A stretch of 50,157 nt of DNA, taken from positions 1 through 50,157 of the IMG/VR virus record IMGVR_UViG_3300028844_003150; one strand, given 5' to 3'. A model generated the notes under the pieces. It saw nothing but the letters and a program-made list of their open reading frames with translations, was not told the DNA's origin and did no database searches. Positions 10,352 through 18,645 of this stretch are shown here, one piece after another. A program made the position numbers and the translations under genes. Origin of the DNA: a virus. Position 1 is the stretch's first letter, and each line of letters opens with the position of its first letter.

Positions 10352-10730
10352 TTGCTCTTGCCGACATTACCTTCATCCAGATAGTATTGATCTCCTTACG
10401 ATCAACGTCGTATCCAACGATGCTCTTGATCGGTTCGAGTTTTGGTTTACTACCCGGCGTAAAATCTTCAGGGTTATTCTTCTCCGCCAGCTTCACGCAA
10501 GCATCAAAGATTTCCTGTTCCCGTTGAAACCCCACTGATGGGGCCTTGATCTGCGGTGGCTCATCGACAAGGATCTTCTGTTCCTGCTTGTCTGCGAATA
10601 CCGCTCCAATTGCAATAGCTTCATCTACAGCCATCTGAGGGACGTTGATCTCTTCGTTGGCCTTGAAGTCGATGACGGCTCCAAAACGTGAACGCAGAGT
10701 AAACGTACGTGGCATATACATAAGGCTCAT
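10341..10730 (-). CDS. Conserved hypothetical virion-module protein
   Basis: 129 residues, starting MSLMYMPRTFTLRSRFGAVIDF behind a GAGAGGTAA Shine-Dalgarno. A short beta N-terminus (about 1-50) carries FKANEEINVPQMAVDEAIAIGAVFAD, and a helical C-terminal half ends in a basic tail. Small proteins of this kind lie between capsid and adaptor genes in many podoviruses and may be head-completion proteins. No catalytic motif is visible. It is the first gene after the terminator at 10758-10777, so it may be expressed less than the capsid genes. Confidence 0.7.
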   Translation of the reverse strand: MSLMYMPRTFTLRSRFGAVIDFKANEEINVPQMAVDEAIAIGAVFADKQEQKILVDEPPQIKAPSVGFQREQEIFDACVKLAEKNNPEDFTPGSKPKLEPIKSIVGYDVDRKEINTIWMKVMSARANGT

Positions 10731-10757
10731 AGGATTACCTCTCGTTATTGTAAGGAT

Positions 10758-10777
10758 GGGGGGTCCGAAGACCCCCC
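10758..10777 (-). terminator. Hairpin with UUCG loop after the decoration gene
   Basis: A perfect 8-bp GC-rich stem (GGGGGGTC/GACCCCCC) closes a TTCG tetraloop when read on the minus strand, with the classic C-UUCG-G closing pair. It lies 18 bases beyond the stop of the 142-residue decoration gene. No long T run follows, so it may be a partial terminator or an mRNA 3'-end stabiliser that gives capsid genes a higher level than the tail genes. Confidence 0.7.
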
Positions 10778-10794
10778 GATTTACCGGCTAGTGT

Positions 10795-11223
10795 TTAGCC
10801 GTCGTTCTCGTTCGAACGTCCTGCGATGTAGTACTCGATCTCAACACGCGCTTCACCAACGGTGCTATCAGCAACGTCGTTCTTCACAGTGACGATACAC
10901 GGCACAGGGATCTCGTCTTCAGTGATCGCGGTAGAGAAGCGACCAACTGCAGTTGAGGCCTGAGCCGAATCGAGCACGACAGCAGAAGCGAGATCTGTAC
11001 CGTCAAGGTTCAGAGCTTCAACTGTCAGAGTTGGCAGAGTGCCGTCGAACAGGGTAGTCACATGAAGATGACAATCAGTGATTACCGCATTACCCGGCAG
11101 CTCCAGAACAGCAACATCGTCAGACGCTGCACCAAGGTCGGCCTGCGAGACAGAACCCGAAGCGACCAACTTGTACTGAGCACCATTTGCACGTTTGCCC
11201 AGTGGGTTTTTAACTAAAGCCAT
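10795..11223 (-). CDS. Capsid decoration/head-fibre-like protein
   Basis: 142 residues, small and beta-rich, with Ala/Val/Thr/Asp-rich composition and a start MALVKNPLGKRANGAQYKLV. It directly precedes a strong hairpin and directly follows the major capsid gene, the usual place of the decoration or cement protein. Segments such as VAVLELPGNAVITDCHLHV and ARVEIEYYIAGR fit a compact beta sandwich. No family is certain; the assignment rests on context and composition. Confidence 0.65.
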   Translation of the reverse strand: MALVKNPLGKRANGAQYKLVASGSVSQADLGAASDDVAVLELPGNAVITDCHLHVTTLFDGTLPTLTVEALNLDGTDLASAVVLDSAQASTAVGRFSTAITEDEIPVPCIVTVKNDVADSTVGEARVEIEYYIAGRSNENDG

Positions 11224-11241
11224 TAGTGATAAGCCCTCCGG

Positions 11242-12378
11242 TTAAATTGCAGAATCGACGGTGATAACGCCAAAATCTTCGATGACACCGGTACCCAGAC
11301 CACTGGAGGCTTTACCCTCGAACTGCGGCTTCAGGTAGCCCGCAATCTTGCCAGTGGAAATGGCATTGATGTTCTCGAAGTCGCGATCTTCCTCGACCCA
11401 AGTTGGCAGACCAATATCTGCATAACCAAGCGCCTGAGCACCGCAGAACAGCATACGCTGCCCATTGATATCAGCACTCGGACCCCATTTGCCAACACCA
11501 GAAACAGCACCAGTGGTGTTGAACACATGACGATATTCAGAGATAGCGATGCCATCAACCAAGATGGTGTCAGTACCCTTGAACAGTTCGTTGCCCTTAC
11601 CGCGCACACCGGCATCCCGAACGATCTGGATGAAGTCGGAGTCCTTACGCAACTGAGCCATACCCAGCGGAGTAACGAAAGCGTGGTAGAAAGCTACACC
11701 GTTGTCCATGCGAATTTCACGCAGGTAGGTGTTCTTGGCGTGAGCCTTCAGGTCAACGAAGGTCTGCCACTTCAGCGTGCTGGTAGCAGTGAAGTTGGCA
11801 TCCGTGTTAGCCAGAGTGGTCAGCGCACCAGTACCACCGGTTTCCAGCGAGAAATAACGATTCGCTGTAGGAGCCTTCACATCAGCAGCGAACTCCAACA
11901 GCGGGAGATCGGAACCAACACGGGGGGCACCATTGGTGTGAAGACCGTAGTCAACACCCGACAGAGACAGGAAAGCCAACTGATCGTGGCGATCAGACAT
12001 CCAGTAAGCCAGCTTGTTACGGCTCTGCTCACGGAATTTGATGATTGAACGCTGGTCAGACATGCGACCCTTGTTGCGGTTGGCATGACGGAGTTGGTCA
12101 ACCTGAATAACCTGCTCTTCAGAAGTCAGTGCTTCTTCGTAACCGGCCAGCTGACGGTCTCCGGCACGACCATCACCTTCAAGGTCGTTTACCAGCGTAA
12201 TGACGGCGCGAGCGCCTTTCTCATCCTTCTTCAGCTCATCAACACGCTGAATCAGAGAGTCCTCGGAAGTGCCCACGAACTTGTTCAGGAACGACATATT
12301 GCGTGCCTTGTTCCAGAAGTCCATTGACCAGACCTTCTTCTCGTGGTCGGTCAGGGCGGCAAAATTTGTTGCAGACAT
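11242..12378 (-). CDS. Major capsid protein, N4-gp56 family type
   Basis: 378 residues from ATG 12378, chosen for the GAGGG nine bases upstream; the frame is open six codons further. The N-terminus MSATNFAALTDHEKKVWSMD and the AGYEEALTSEEQVIQVDQLRHANRNKGRMSDQR region (split here by the known family loop) match the N4-gp56-type capsid family. So do the later VTPLGMAQLRKDSDF and QALGYADIG motifs. The protein forms the icosahedral shell with an HK97-like fold. Scaffold, portal and decoration genes surround it. An apparent leader of about 170 non-coding bases precedes it, which may hold its own promoter. Confidence 0.9.
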   Translation of the reverse strand: MSATNFAALTDHEKKVWSMDFWNKARNMSFLNKFVGTSEDSLIQRVDELKKDEKGARAVITLVNDLEGDGRAGDRQLAGYEEALTSEEQVIQVDQLRHANRNKGRMSDQRSIIKFREQSRNKLAYWMSDRHDQLAFLSLSGVDYGLHTNGAPRVGSDLPLLEFAADVKAPTANRYFSLETGGTGALTTLANTDANFTATSTLKWQTFVDLKAHAKNTYLREIRMDNGVAFYHAFVTPLGMAQLRKDSDFIQIVRDAGVRGKGNELFKGTDTILVDGIAISEYRHVFNTTGAVSGVGKWGPSADINGQRMLFCGAQALGYADIGLPTWVEEDRDFENINAISTGKIAGYLKPQFEGKASSGLGTGVIEDFGVITVDSAI

Positions 12379-12551
12379 AGTAAATAGCCCTCTCAAAAGT
12401 TATCGCACAAAATCATCCTAAGCGGATGGCTCATTGGTTTGCCTTCGTATCGTGGAGGCCCCGAGTGCGACTCTGGTCAGGCAGTTACGATATGCCCCGC
12501 TGTATCGTAGCGGATTCGATTTGGTGAACATAAACGTATTCTTCAGAAATA
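12379..12551. other. Leader between scaffold and major capsid genes
   Basis: 173 bases with no convincing gene. On the minus strand there is a small CCGCTACGATACAGCGG hairpin, a second GATACGA-type repeat and an AT-rich start after the scaffold stop. A late promoter or processed leader for the capsid gene is plausible because neighbouring genes in this operon are otherwise almost touching, but I could not identify -10/-35 boxes. Confidence 0.35.
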
Positions 12552-13559
12552 TCAAGAAACTGAATCACCCCGCATACGTTTAAGAGTTGCTTCCGGCAGT
12601 GCTGCGACGTCTTCATAAGACAGCTTGTCCACGTTGATCTCATCTTGGAGACCATGCTTGTCGGCGTCGTCGCCTAACTTGCTCGTGTCCGGTGGCTGCT
12701 TATCTGCCGCTTCGGTTGCCTTCTTCAGCCCTGCTTTCGTTCTCTCAGCTTCAACGTCGGCTTTTTTGCCAGCATCTTTAGCTGCGTCGTTTACATCAGT
12801 CATGTCCTTCTTCGGCAGGACAAAGTCCATGGCCCGGAGAAGAGCTTGTGTAGGTGTATATTTACCAGTAGCGTAAAAACCAGACCGTAACTCCTGTACT
12901 TTGTCCACAGTTTCCTGCGAATAGTCATCAGAATCAGGGTTAAACTGGTCGTACGTGGTTTCGATGTGGTCGATTGTCAGGTCAAGGCGCACCTGTTCGC
13001 GGGTCTGGTCAGTGGTAACAGCAGCAGTCTCATCGAGATCCAACTGCCATAATTCACGTTCCTTCGCACGCTGCTCGCCGCGCAAACGGTTCGCTTCGTC
13101 GATATTGTCTTCCGCAATCGCCTTGTTAATCTCAGCGTCCATAGAAGCCAGTTCGGTTTCCAGCGTAGTGCGGGCGTCTTCATTTTGCTGCGCTGCGGCA
13201 GAATCCTGCTCCTGTTTCTCATACCGAGCCAGCTTTTCTTGTAGTGCTCTGTTCTGAGCAGTCTTGGCATCAAGCCGAGACTTTGGAATCATTGGGGTGG
13301 ATTTGTCGTCCTTGTCTTCCCCGGATTTCGCGGAGGTGTCTCCCTCCCCTGCATCAGCTGTGTCTCCTTCTCCGTCGAGTTTCTCTTTGTCGGTTCCAGC
13401 GGCATCTGCCCCCTTGGCGTCTGCAGCAGCATCATCAGATGCTCCAGCTGCACTAGTATCCGTGCTATCAGTTTGTCCAGTGTCGTCATCCGGGTTATCT
13501 CCTCGGGCTGCTGCAACTGCAGCAGGGTCATCCCAATCTATCTCATCCTGTTTGCTCAT
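12552..13559 (-). CDS. Scaffolding protein (acidic, helical)
   Basis: 335 residues, extremely acidic and Ala/Asp/Glu/Lys-rich. The first 100 residues are low-complexity (DDDTGQTDSTDTSAAGASDD, then repeated GDTA/DAGEGD). A long coiled coil follows at about 100-190 (QNRALQEKLARYEKQEQDSA) and a helical C-terminus with a short basic end. Lying between portal and major capsid, this is the typical internal scaffold that directs capsid assembly and is then lost. The start overlaps the portal 3' end by 17 bases, indicating coupled translation. Confidence 0.8.
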   Translation of the reverse strand: MSKQDEIDWDDPAAVAAARGDNPDDDTGQTDSTDTSAAGASDDAAADAKGADAAGTDKEKLDGEGDTADAGEGDTSAKSGEDKDDKSTPMIPKSRLDAKTAQNRALQEKLARYEKQEQDSAAAQQNEDARTTLETELASMDAEINKAIAEDNIDEANRLRGEQRAKERELWQLDLDETAAVTTDQTREQVRLDLTIDHIETTYDQFNPDSDDYSQETVDKVQELRSGFYATGKYTPTQALLRAMDFVLPKKDMTDVNDAAKDAGKKADVEAERTKAGLKKATEAADKQPPDTSKLGDDADKHGLQDEINVDKLSYEDVAALPEATLKRMRGDSVS

Positions 13560-15711
13560 TAGTCTTGTCCTCTGTCTTGTTATCGACCAGCTTCAGTTTA
13601 GCATTACGCTCTTCTGCTACGGCTTTGTTACGAATCTCCAACTCTTTCAAACGCAGCTCGTCGTGCTTGATAGCGATCTCATCACGCTTGATCTCCAGTT
13701 CTCGGTCGATCTTATACTTATCCAACTGTATCTTCGCAACCGCTTCTTCCCGATCAGCCTCTGCTTCAGCCAATCGAATCTCGTCGTCATTAGCCTTACC
13801 AGCCTGCCCATCCGGGTCTGCCAGCGCAGTCTGCTGAGCACGTACGAGGTTGAGTGCAGCCTCAGACTCGATCTTCTTCTGCTCAGCCATGGCTTTCCTG
13901 TTCTCAAGCTGCTTGGCCTGCAGTTCCAGTTCTGCCAGTTGTTTCTGCAATGCGGCTTCCTCCTCGGAAGGTCCACCGGCCATCTTCGCAGCCAACTCAC
14001 CCTTGCGTGCCAGATGCGAATTCTCAACCAGTACCTCGTCAGGAATAGCAATGCCAAGTTCACGCAGCTGCACAGCTTGCTCGAACTGGGTCTCCTCGAA
14101 GGTCTCGCGTGCAGGTACGCTGGTGACAACCAGACTGTACTCACCCAGCGTCAGGTCACGAGCGATCTCCCCTTCCGGTGAGACCTCGTTAATCATCATT
14201 GTCTCGTCCTGCTCACCGGGTGCATTACCTGTGATATGGATAAGTCGTGGTTCCGTTTTTCCCGTTCTTCCGTCGTGGACGGACGATTGGTCTGGTTGAG
14301 AACCTGCTCGACCCGCAGGAGCTGTACAACAAGGTGCGCTCACAGGAATTACATATTGTGAATACCACCGCAAACAGCGGCTGGAAGGTATGGAGTCAGA
14401 TGCCATGCTGATCTCTTTCAGGTCTTCTGCAGAGTTGTAGGAAATCCTGTCCATGCCGGTAGGTACGGTGTTCGGGGTGATCTTGTCCAAGCCGTCCATG
14501 TCGTTCAGCTCAGCGATCAACCCGGTTTCTGCGCCACGCTCTTCCAGATCCTCGATGCTCATGTTCTGCAGGGCACCGGTCTTCACCTTCCAGCCGCTGT
14601 TTGCGGTGGTATTCACAATATGTAATTCCTGTGAGCGCACCTTGTTGTACAGCTCCTGCGGGTCGAGCAGGTTCTCAACCAGACCAATCGTCCGTCCACG
14701 ACGGAAGAACGGGAAAAACGGAACCACGCCAATCGTCCGTCCACGACGGAAGAACGGGAAAAACGGAACCACGGTGAAATGTTTATACGGGGACTCCTCG
14801 TTGTGCACCATCACGTCATCGATAGTCACAGTCCACTTGATGCACTCGGTCTTGCGCTTGATGATGCTGACTTCGAACTCTTGCAGGATCAATTGGATCT
14901 TCTCTCGTGGCATCCCGTCCGGAATAACCCGAGTCTCGCCAGAGATCATGTCAACGAAGTGCTCCTTCATCTGGATCTGCTTATGTTGCCGTTCCAGCTG
15001 ACGCCAGCGCCGGTTGTACTTCGAATTGTCTTCCGGGAAGCGGTGCCCCTCACCCGCGAAGGTATCCGGGCGGGTATCCATGAAGTCATACCCGATGTAC
15101 CGGTCAGAACTGGTTTTCGCCCCCAGTTCCTGCGAAGCCCGTTTGCCGTACAGCATCTCGATGTCGTTCAAACTGAGCCATTTACTCAGAAACACGTCCT
15201 TCCAGCCGTCCGGGTCGTACTCTTCCGCGTCCGGGTCGATGACCACATTGCGCGGATTGCACAAACTGACGTCCACTTCACCAAAAATGTTGGTATCGAA
15301 GTTCATCCGGGCGTCGAAAAAGCCGCGAGAGGTGATTACGCCGTCCGCGAATACCTCTGACTCGATGTAATGGGTGTTATTGGCATTCCCGATCTGGATG
15401 AAAACCTTCTGAAGTGCGTCCGCAGTCTCTTGAACGCCGTTTTTGGTCGCTTTGAAGCTGATGTCGGCCTGATTATTCAGCTGCTCACCGAAAATTGCCG
15501 CCGCAGAGGGAAGAACTTTGTTGAATGTCAGCGCAGGACGCCGCTGGCGGGCCAATTTCGCCTTCGCATCCGGGTCCCACTGCTCACCAGCGAAGAAATT
15601 TTCGCATACTCGCGCCTTGGCTGAGTATAACGTGTGTCCGTTGTCCCTACTATAGACATACCGGTCCAGTTGTTCCTGCACGGTTGCGTAATCACTTGTC
15701 GATATGCCCAT
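13543..15711 (-). CDS. Portal protein, internally rearranged
   Basis: 722 residues open throughout. Residues 1 to about 440 are a normal P22/N4-type portal (NPRNVVIDPDAEEYDPDGW; FRRGRTIG; LLDPQELYNKVRSQELHI; ISMASDSI). The C-terminal part resumes at PRLIHITG and ends in a long Glu/Lys/Ala coiled coil. Between them, where the family has a conserved SGV-rich clip/stem region of some 80 residues, lie about 48 residues encoded by an inverted copy of 14585-14728. Upstream, VVPFFPFFRRGRTIG occurs twice in tandem. A functional portal with this insert is hard to imagine. Either the sequence is an assembly/amplification chimera or the genome is defective. It overlaps the scaffold gene by 17 bases. Confidence 0.85.
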   Translation of the reverse strand: MGISTSDYATVQEQLDRYVYSRDNGHTLYSAKARVCENFFAGEQWDPDAKAKLARQRRPALTFNKVLPSAAAIFGEQLNNQADISFKATKNGVQETADALQKVFIQIGNANNTHYIESEVFADGVITSRGFFDARMNFDTNIFGEVDVSLCNPRNVVIDPDAEEYDPDGWKDVFLSKWLSLNDIEMLYGKRASQELGAKTSSDRYIGYDFMDTRPDTFAGEGHRFPEDNSKYNRRWRQLERQHKQIQMKEHFVDMISGETRVIPDGMPREKIQLILQEFEVSIIKRKTECIKWTVTIDDVMVHNEESPYKHFTVVPFFPFFRRGRTIGVVPFFPFFRRGRTIGLVENLLDPQELYNKVRSQELHIVNTTANSGWKVKTGALQNMSIEDLEERGAETGLIAELNDMDGLDKITPNTVPTGMDRISYNSAEDLKEISMASDSIPSSRCLRWYSQYVIPVSAPCCTAPAGRAGSQPDQSSVHDGRTGKTEPRLIHITGNAPGEQDETMMINEVSPEGEIARDLTLGEYSLVVTSVPARETFEETQFEQAVQLRELGIAIPDEVLVENSHLARKGELAAKMAGGPSEEEAALQKQLAELELQAKQLENRKAMAEQKKIESEAALNLVRAQQTALADPDGQAGKANDDEIRLAEAEADREEAVAKIQLDKYKIDRELEIKRDEIAIKHDELRLKELEIRNKAVAEERNAKLKLVDNKTEDKTNEQTG
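14246..14389. repeat. 144-bp inverted repeat inside portal gene, arm 1
   Basis: This stretch is the exact reverse complement of 14585-14728, with a 195-bp spacer between. The flanking bases on both sides do not continue the match. Read in the portal frame it gives antisense-derived residues (SSRCLRWYSQYVIP) that belong to no portal family. Confidence 0.95.
14585..14728. repeat. 144-bp inverted repeat inside portal gene, arm 2
   Basis: This is the arm in native portal orientation (encoding the RTIGLVENLL to GWKV segment). Its upper end at 14728 falls exactly on the junction of the 45-bp tandem repeat, which links the two rearrangements. Confidence 0.95.
14684..14773. repeat. 45-bp tandem duplication in portal gene
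   Basis: Two perfect adjacent copies, 14684-14728 and 14729-14773. The duplication is in frame and adds 15 residues (VVPFFPFFRRGRTIG) to a segment that family members carry once. Confidence 0.95.
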
Positions 15712-15724
15712 TTTTTACTGACCC

Positions 15725-17746
15725 TCAAGCTGCTTGGTGGTTAGAAACAGAATTTCGCATGTTCAAACGGTCTTTCCACGATTTCAGTTTCTTTTTCGGT
15801 TGTTGTCTGCGGGGTGGAGCCTGTTGCGCCACCATCCTTACCAACCAAGCGAGTGCATCCACTTGGTCATCGAACGCCCCTCCGGGGAACCGGAGTAACT
15901 CCATCGTAAACGGCTCTACCCATGGCTGGTTTCTCGGCAGTAATATCCTTCCCTGCTGCATCCAACCCTGTGCCGGTCTTGCCCGTGCGTCCTTGTCCGT
16001 AACGGGTTTGAGGGAGTCGTCGAAAACGGGATACCATCTCTTCTCCTCCAGTAATTTATCGATAGCAGGCTTAGCTGCCATCTGAATCACGCCCTGCTCC
16101 AGCCCGATCAGCTGCAGCCTGTTCTTATACGGTTCACACGTTCCAACTACCAGTTCAGCCAGATCTGCAGTGCGAGCACGCACAACGTTAATAATATGCA
16201 GCCTATCGTCAAAGTCGTGTGCACCGACAACCCCCACAGTCCAGTCGTTAGTATGTTTTTGCCCAATCGCCAAGTCCCAAGCGATATAGACATTCATATT
16301 CGAATAATCAGGTACAACCTCTTCGTACCTAAACATCGTATCTTTAAAGTACACACCGGAATCTGGGACGGGGTTCTGCTGATACAGGGCTGACCAGATG
16401 CGTGGTTGCGAGGATTTACGCTTCCGCTTGAAGAATGCCTCGTTATACCGTTCCGGGTGCAGAGCCTCGTCCTTCTTCCTCACCGGCTTCGATCCGGGCA
16501 CCCTTTCATACAGTAACTGACCGTCATCCGTTGCAAACTCATCGTGCTCAGCCAGCGCTGGTAATGACAGCACATCCCAGCGGACTACGTCTTCGACGCT
16601 ACGATCCACCTCGTGCAACTGCTCAGTCAGCATGTCGATCTGCAGCGACTTCAGCCGGTCTTCCTTGGCCTTCTCCAGCATCGCGATTATCTCGTTGCGC
16701 TGTTCCTCGATCTCACGGAGCGCTTCCATCTCCTGAGTAAGAAGCCTTCCGCTCCAGTCGTCGTCGTTCCATCGCGTCTGGATACCCAGCACGCCGCCAC
16801 CGGGAGAGAGTCGTGTCTCTGCAGTAGAGTCCCACCAGTCCCACACGTTGTTACGCACAGTTTCGGAGTCTGCTTCCTGCATATCCTTGACCGGGTCATC
16901 GATGATGAGCACATGTGCGCCCTTACCCGTAATACCCAGACCCACACCAGCCGGTACGTATCCACCACCCTTGGTTGTGTACCAACCCTCGGTAGCCTGC
17001 GCCTTCGGATTCAACGTCACACCGGGGAACATACTCTTGTATGCCGGGTTTTCGAGCAGCTGCTTGATCTTGCGGCTGAAGCCCATCGGCAGAGACACGG
17101 CATAACTGGCCGCGATGATCTCGTGATCCGGGTGGTGTCCCAGATGCCACGCCGGGAAGTTCTTCGATGCGATCTCGCTCTTCCCCAGCCGTGGTGGCAT
17201 GAAAAAAAGTGACCGTGGGGCTAACTCCAAATACACCGCACGGGAAAAAAATTCCAGCTTCGCACAGATCAACTTGTGCACCCACCCCGGTTTGTAGTTC
17301 GGGTTGAAGCGCATGATGAAATTTATAAGCCGCCGCCGCGAAAGTTCACGTTTGGCAGTCTCTGCACGCGCCATATCCGGGATGCGTGCCTTCTTCGCAC
17401 CTTCAGACCGCTTCTTGGAGATAGCCTTGGCATGTGCCATGGCCGCTTTCTTCACTTCCTCGCGAAACGCCTTCTGGTAAGCGTGTTTATCAGCCGTACG
17501 ACGGAAATTCTCTACCGTAACCTTCTCGTGTTGGCACACAAGGCAGACAGTATGGTACTCAGCAGGCTTTGTACGAGGTAAAAATTCATTGAAACCCGCC
17601 CGAATGGACGAATAATCGCGGTTACACTGGATACACTTCTTCGTATGCGTCTTTACGTCGAGAGACTTTGGGTACCCGTTATAATCAAATTCAACTTGTT
17701 GATCCGCCCTTTGTTTGGGCTTCAGGTTATCTTTGGGGTCTCGCAT
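15725..17746 (-). CDS. terL: Terminase large subunit with N-terminal zinc ribbon
   Basis: 673 residues. A Cys4 ribbon (C38, C41, C68, C71) and a basic helical linker precede the ATPase. The ATPase has Walker A PPRLGKS at 184-190 and Walker B HVLIIDDP around 278-285. The RNase H-like nuclease has an acidic strand (YIAWDLAIG near 497), a second site in the LIGLEQG strand, and a third in GGAFDDQVDALAWL near 624. It packages and cuts DNA at the portal. It overlaps nothing but starts seven bases after the small subunit stop, without an obvious Shine-Dalgarno, so coupling is likely. The zinc-ribbon extension (residues 1-75) is unusual for a large terminase and could bind DNA or the small subunit. 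Confidence 0.93.
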   Translation of the reverse strand: MRDPKDNLKPKQRADQQVEFDYNGYPKSLDVKTHTKKCIQCNRDYSSIRAGFNEFLPRTKPAEYHTVCLVCQHEKVTVENFRRTADKHAYQKAFREEVKKAAMAHAKAISKKRSEGAKKARIPDMARAETAKRELSRRRLINFIMRFNPNYKPGWVHKLICAKLEFFSRAVYLELAPRSLFFMPPRLGKSEIASKNFPAWHLGHHPDHEIIAASYAVSLPMGFSRKIKQLLENPAYKSMFPGVTLNPKAQATEGWYTTKGGGYVPAGVGLGITGKGAHVLIIDDPVKDMQEADSETVRNNVWDWWDSTAETRLSPGGGVLGIQTRWNDDDWSGRLLTQEMEALREIEEQRNEIIAMLEKAKEDRLKSLQIDMLTEQLHEVDRSVEDVVRWDVLSLPALAEHDEFATDDGQLLYERVPGSKPVRKKDEALHPERYNEAFFKRKRKSSQPRIWSALYQQNPVPDSGVYFKDTMFRYEEVVPDYSNMNVYIAWDLAIGQKHTNDWTVGVVGAHDFDDRLHIINVVRARTADLAELVVGTCEPYKNRLQLIGLEQGVIQMAAKPAIDKLLEEKRWYPVFDDSLKPVTDKDARARPAQGWMQQGRILLPRNQPWVEPFTMELLRFPGGAFDDQVDALAWLVRMVAQQAPPRRQQPKKKLKSWKDRLNMRNSVSNHQAA

Positions 17747-17753
17747 CTAGGCA

Positions 17754-18239
17754 TCAGGAATCCAGCAGCCTGAACTCCCCATCTATGACGTTGTCGTTTT
17801 CGTCAACCAGAGCAAGCAGATCGTCATCCGATAACTGTGCGAGATCGTGTTTAGCTTCCGCAGCTGTGTGGGACACTTCCAACTTCTTCACTTCAGGTGC
17901 GTAGAACCCAAGCATCTTCGCTATTTCACGCCAACCAGCGATCTGTGCTTGCGGATCTCCAGCGAGTTTTGCGTCATTAACCGCATCCTTAAACCCCTCG
18001 ATCACATCGTCCTGCGTGATCTTTGACCGTGCTGCAATCTCTGCGCGAATTCTTCGAAGTAACTGACGACATTCAGGTTTCTCCATAATCCGCTTTGCAC
18101 CACGGTAGGAATCCTTGAACTCAAAACCAGCTTCCGCAGCAGCATCGCGATAAGTCATCCCTTGAGCAACTGCATATACCATGCGCTCCTCTTGCGGAGT
18201 GACTCCGGTGGCAACTTTTAGGTCTGCGTTTTTAGCCAT
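17754..18239 (-). CDS. terS: Terminase small subunit
   Basis: 161 residues. The N-terminal helix-turn-helix (VTPQEERMVYAVAQGMTYRDAAAEAG) and the following KPECRQLLRRIRAEIAARSKITQDDVIEGFKDAV pattern match the Terminase_2-type small subunit, which recognises packaging sites and regulates the large ATPase. The acidic C-terminus (LSDDDLLALVDENDNVIDGEF) is the usual oligomer/large-subunit contact. It is the first gene of the minus-strand virion operon, so its promoter should lie in 18240-18645. Confidence 0.85.
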   Translation of the reverse strand: MAKNADLKVATGVTPQEERMVYAVAQGMTYRDAAAEAGFEFKDSYRGAKRIMEKPECRQLLRRIRAEIAARSKITQDDVIEGFKDAVNDAKLAGDPQAQIAGWREIAKMLGFYAPEVKKLEVSHTAAEAKHDLAQLSDDDLLALVDENDNVIDGEFRLLDS

Positions 18240-18336
18240 ATTGCGAGAAAATAGATGAACTTAGCGTAAAAAGCAAGCTGGCCGCTGCTAAGCACAGGCT
18301 AGCCGCTGCCAAGCACAGGGTATTTACAAACAGAAC

Positions 18337-18390
18337 GGCAGGGGTAATGGCAGGGGTAATGGCAGGGGTAATGGCAGGGGTAATGGCAGG
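18337..18390. repeat. 12-bp tandem repeat GGCAGGGGTAAT, 4.5 copies
   Basis: Four perfect units at 18337, 18349, 18361 and 18373 plus GGCAGG at 18385-18390. A 12-base period puts successive units a little over one helical turn apart, which suits cooperative protein binding. Confidence 0.95.
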
Positions 18391-18559
18391 ATCTCTTTTG
18401 GGCTACTGCCGTGGAATTTTTTAAAAAAATTTTGAAAAAAATTAGCTGAGTTACCGGCTGGTGTACTGTGTGGGGCTTCCCCACAGACACCCCCCACTTC
18501 GGATTCGTATTCCCCAAAGACAAGCGGAGGGACCCAAGGGTCCACCCTATTTAATTGCG

Positions 18560-18587
18560 CTCGCAAGCTCACGCACGTGAGCCGTGT
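18560..18587 (+). repeat. 28-base element, copy A
   Basis: Matches 19902-19929 with three differences. It contains the dyad GCTCAC-GCAC-GTGAGC. It lies 58 bases upstream of the first early gene and may be an operator or processing site. Confidence 0.7.
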
Positions 18588-18645
18588 CGTTTGTAGCTGG
18601 TGATAGGGCTGTGTTCGCAGTCCCCAGACTACGGAGGTAGTTATT

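Larger units (their letters stand above)
18240..18645. promoter_or_regulatory. Divergent control region between late and early operons
   Basis: About 400 bases without a supportable gene. They hold two copies of an 18-base element with one mismatch (18281-18298 and 18302-18319), a 12-bp tandem repeat (18337-18390), a strongly AT-rich A/T-tract stretch (18412-18443) and a TGTGGGG-CTT-CCCCACA hairpin (18469-18485). There is also a GGACCC/GGGTCC dyad near 18521-18536, and the first copy of a repeated 28-base element (18560-18587). Promoters for both flanking operons must be here, but no perfect sigma-70 boxes were found. Confidence 0.7.

Noticed and set aside
13264-14181. Long open frames on the strand opposite scaffold and portal (up to 305 codons)
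   Set aside because: They are shadows of strongly coding minus-strand genes: low-complexity Ser/Leu-rich translation, no ribosome site, and the real genes carry known motifs.
16613-17212. 199-codon plus-strand frame opposite the large terminase
   Set aside because: The terminase frame has Walker and nuclease motifs; the opposite frame is Leu/His/Arg-rich noise.
18337-18390. CRISPR array reading of the 12-bp repeats
   Set aside because: Units are directly adjacent with no spacers and no cas genes are present.
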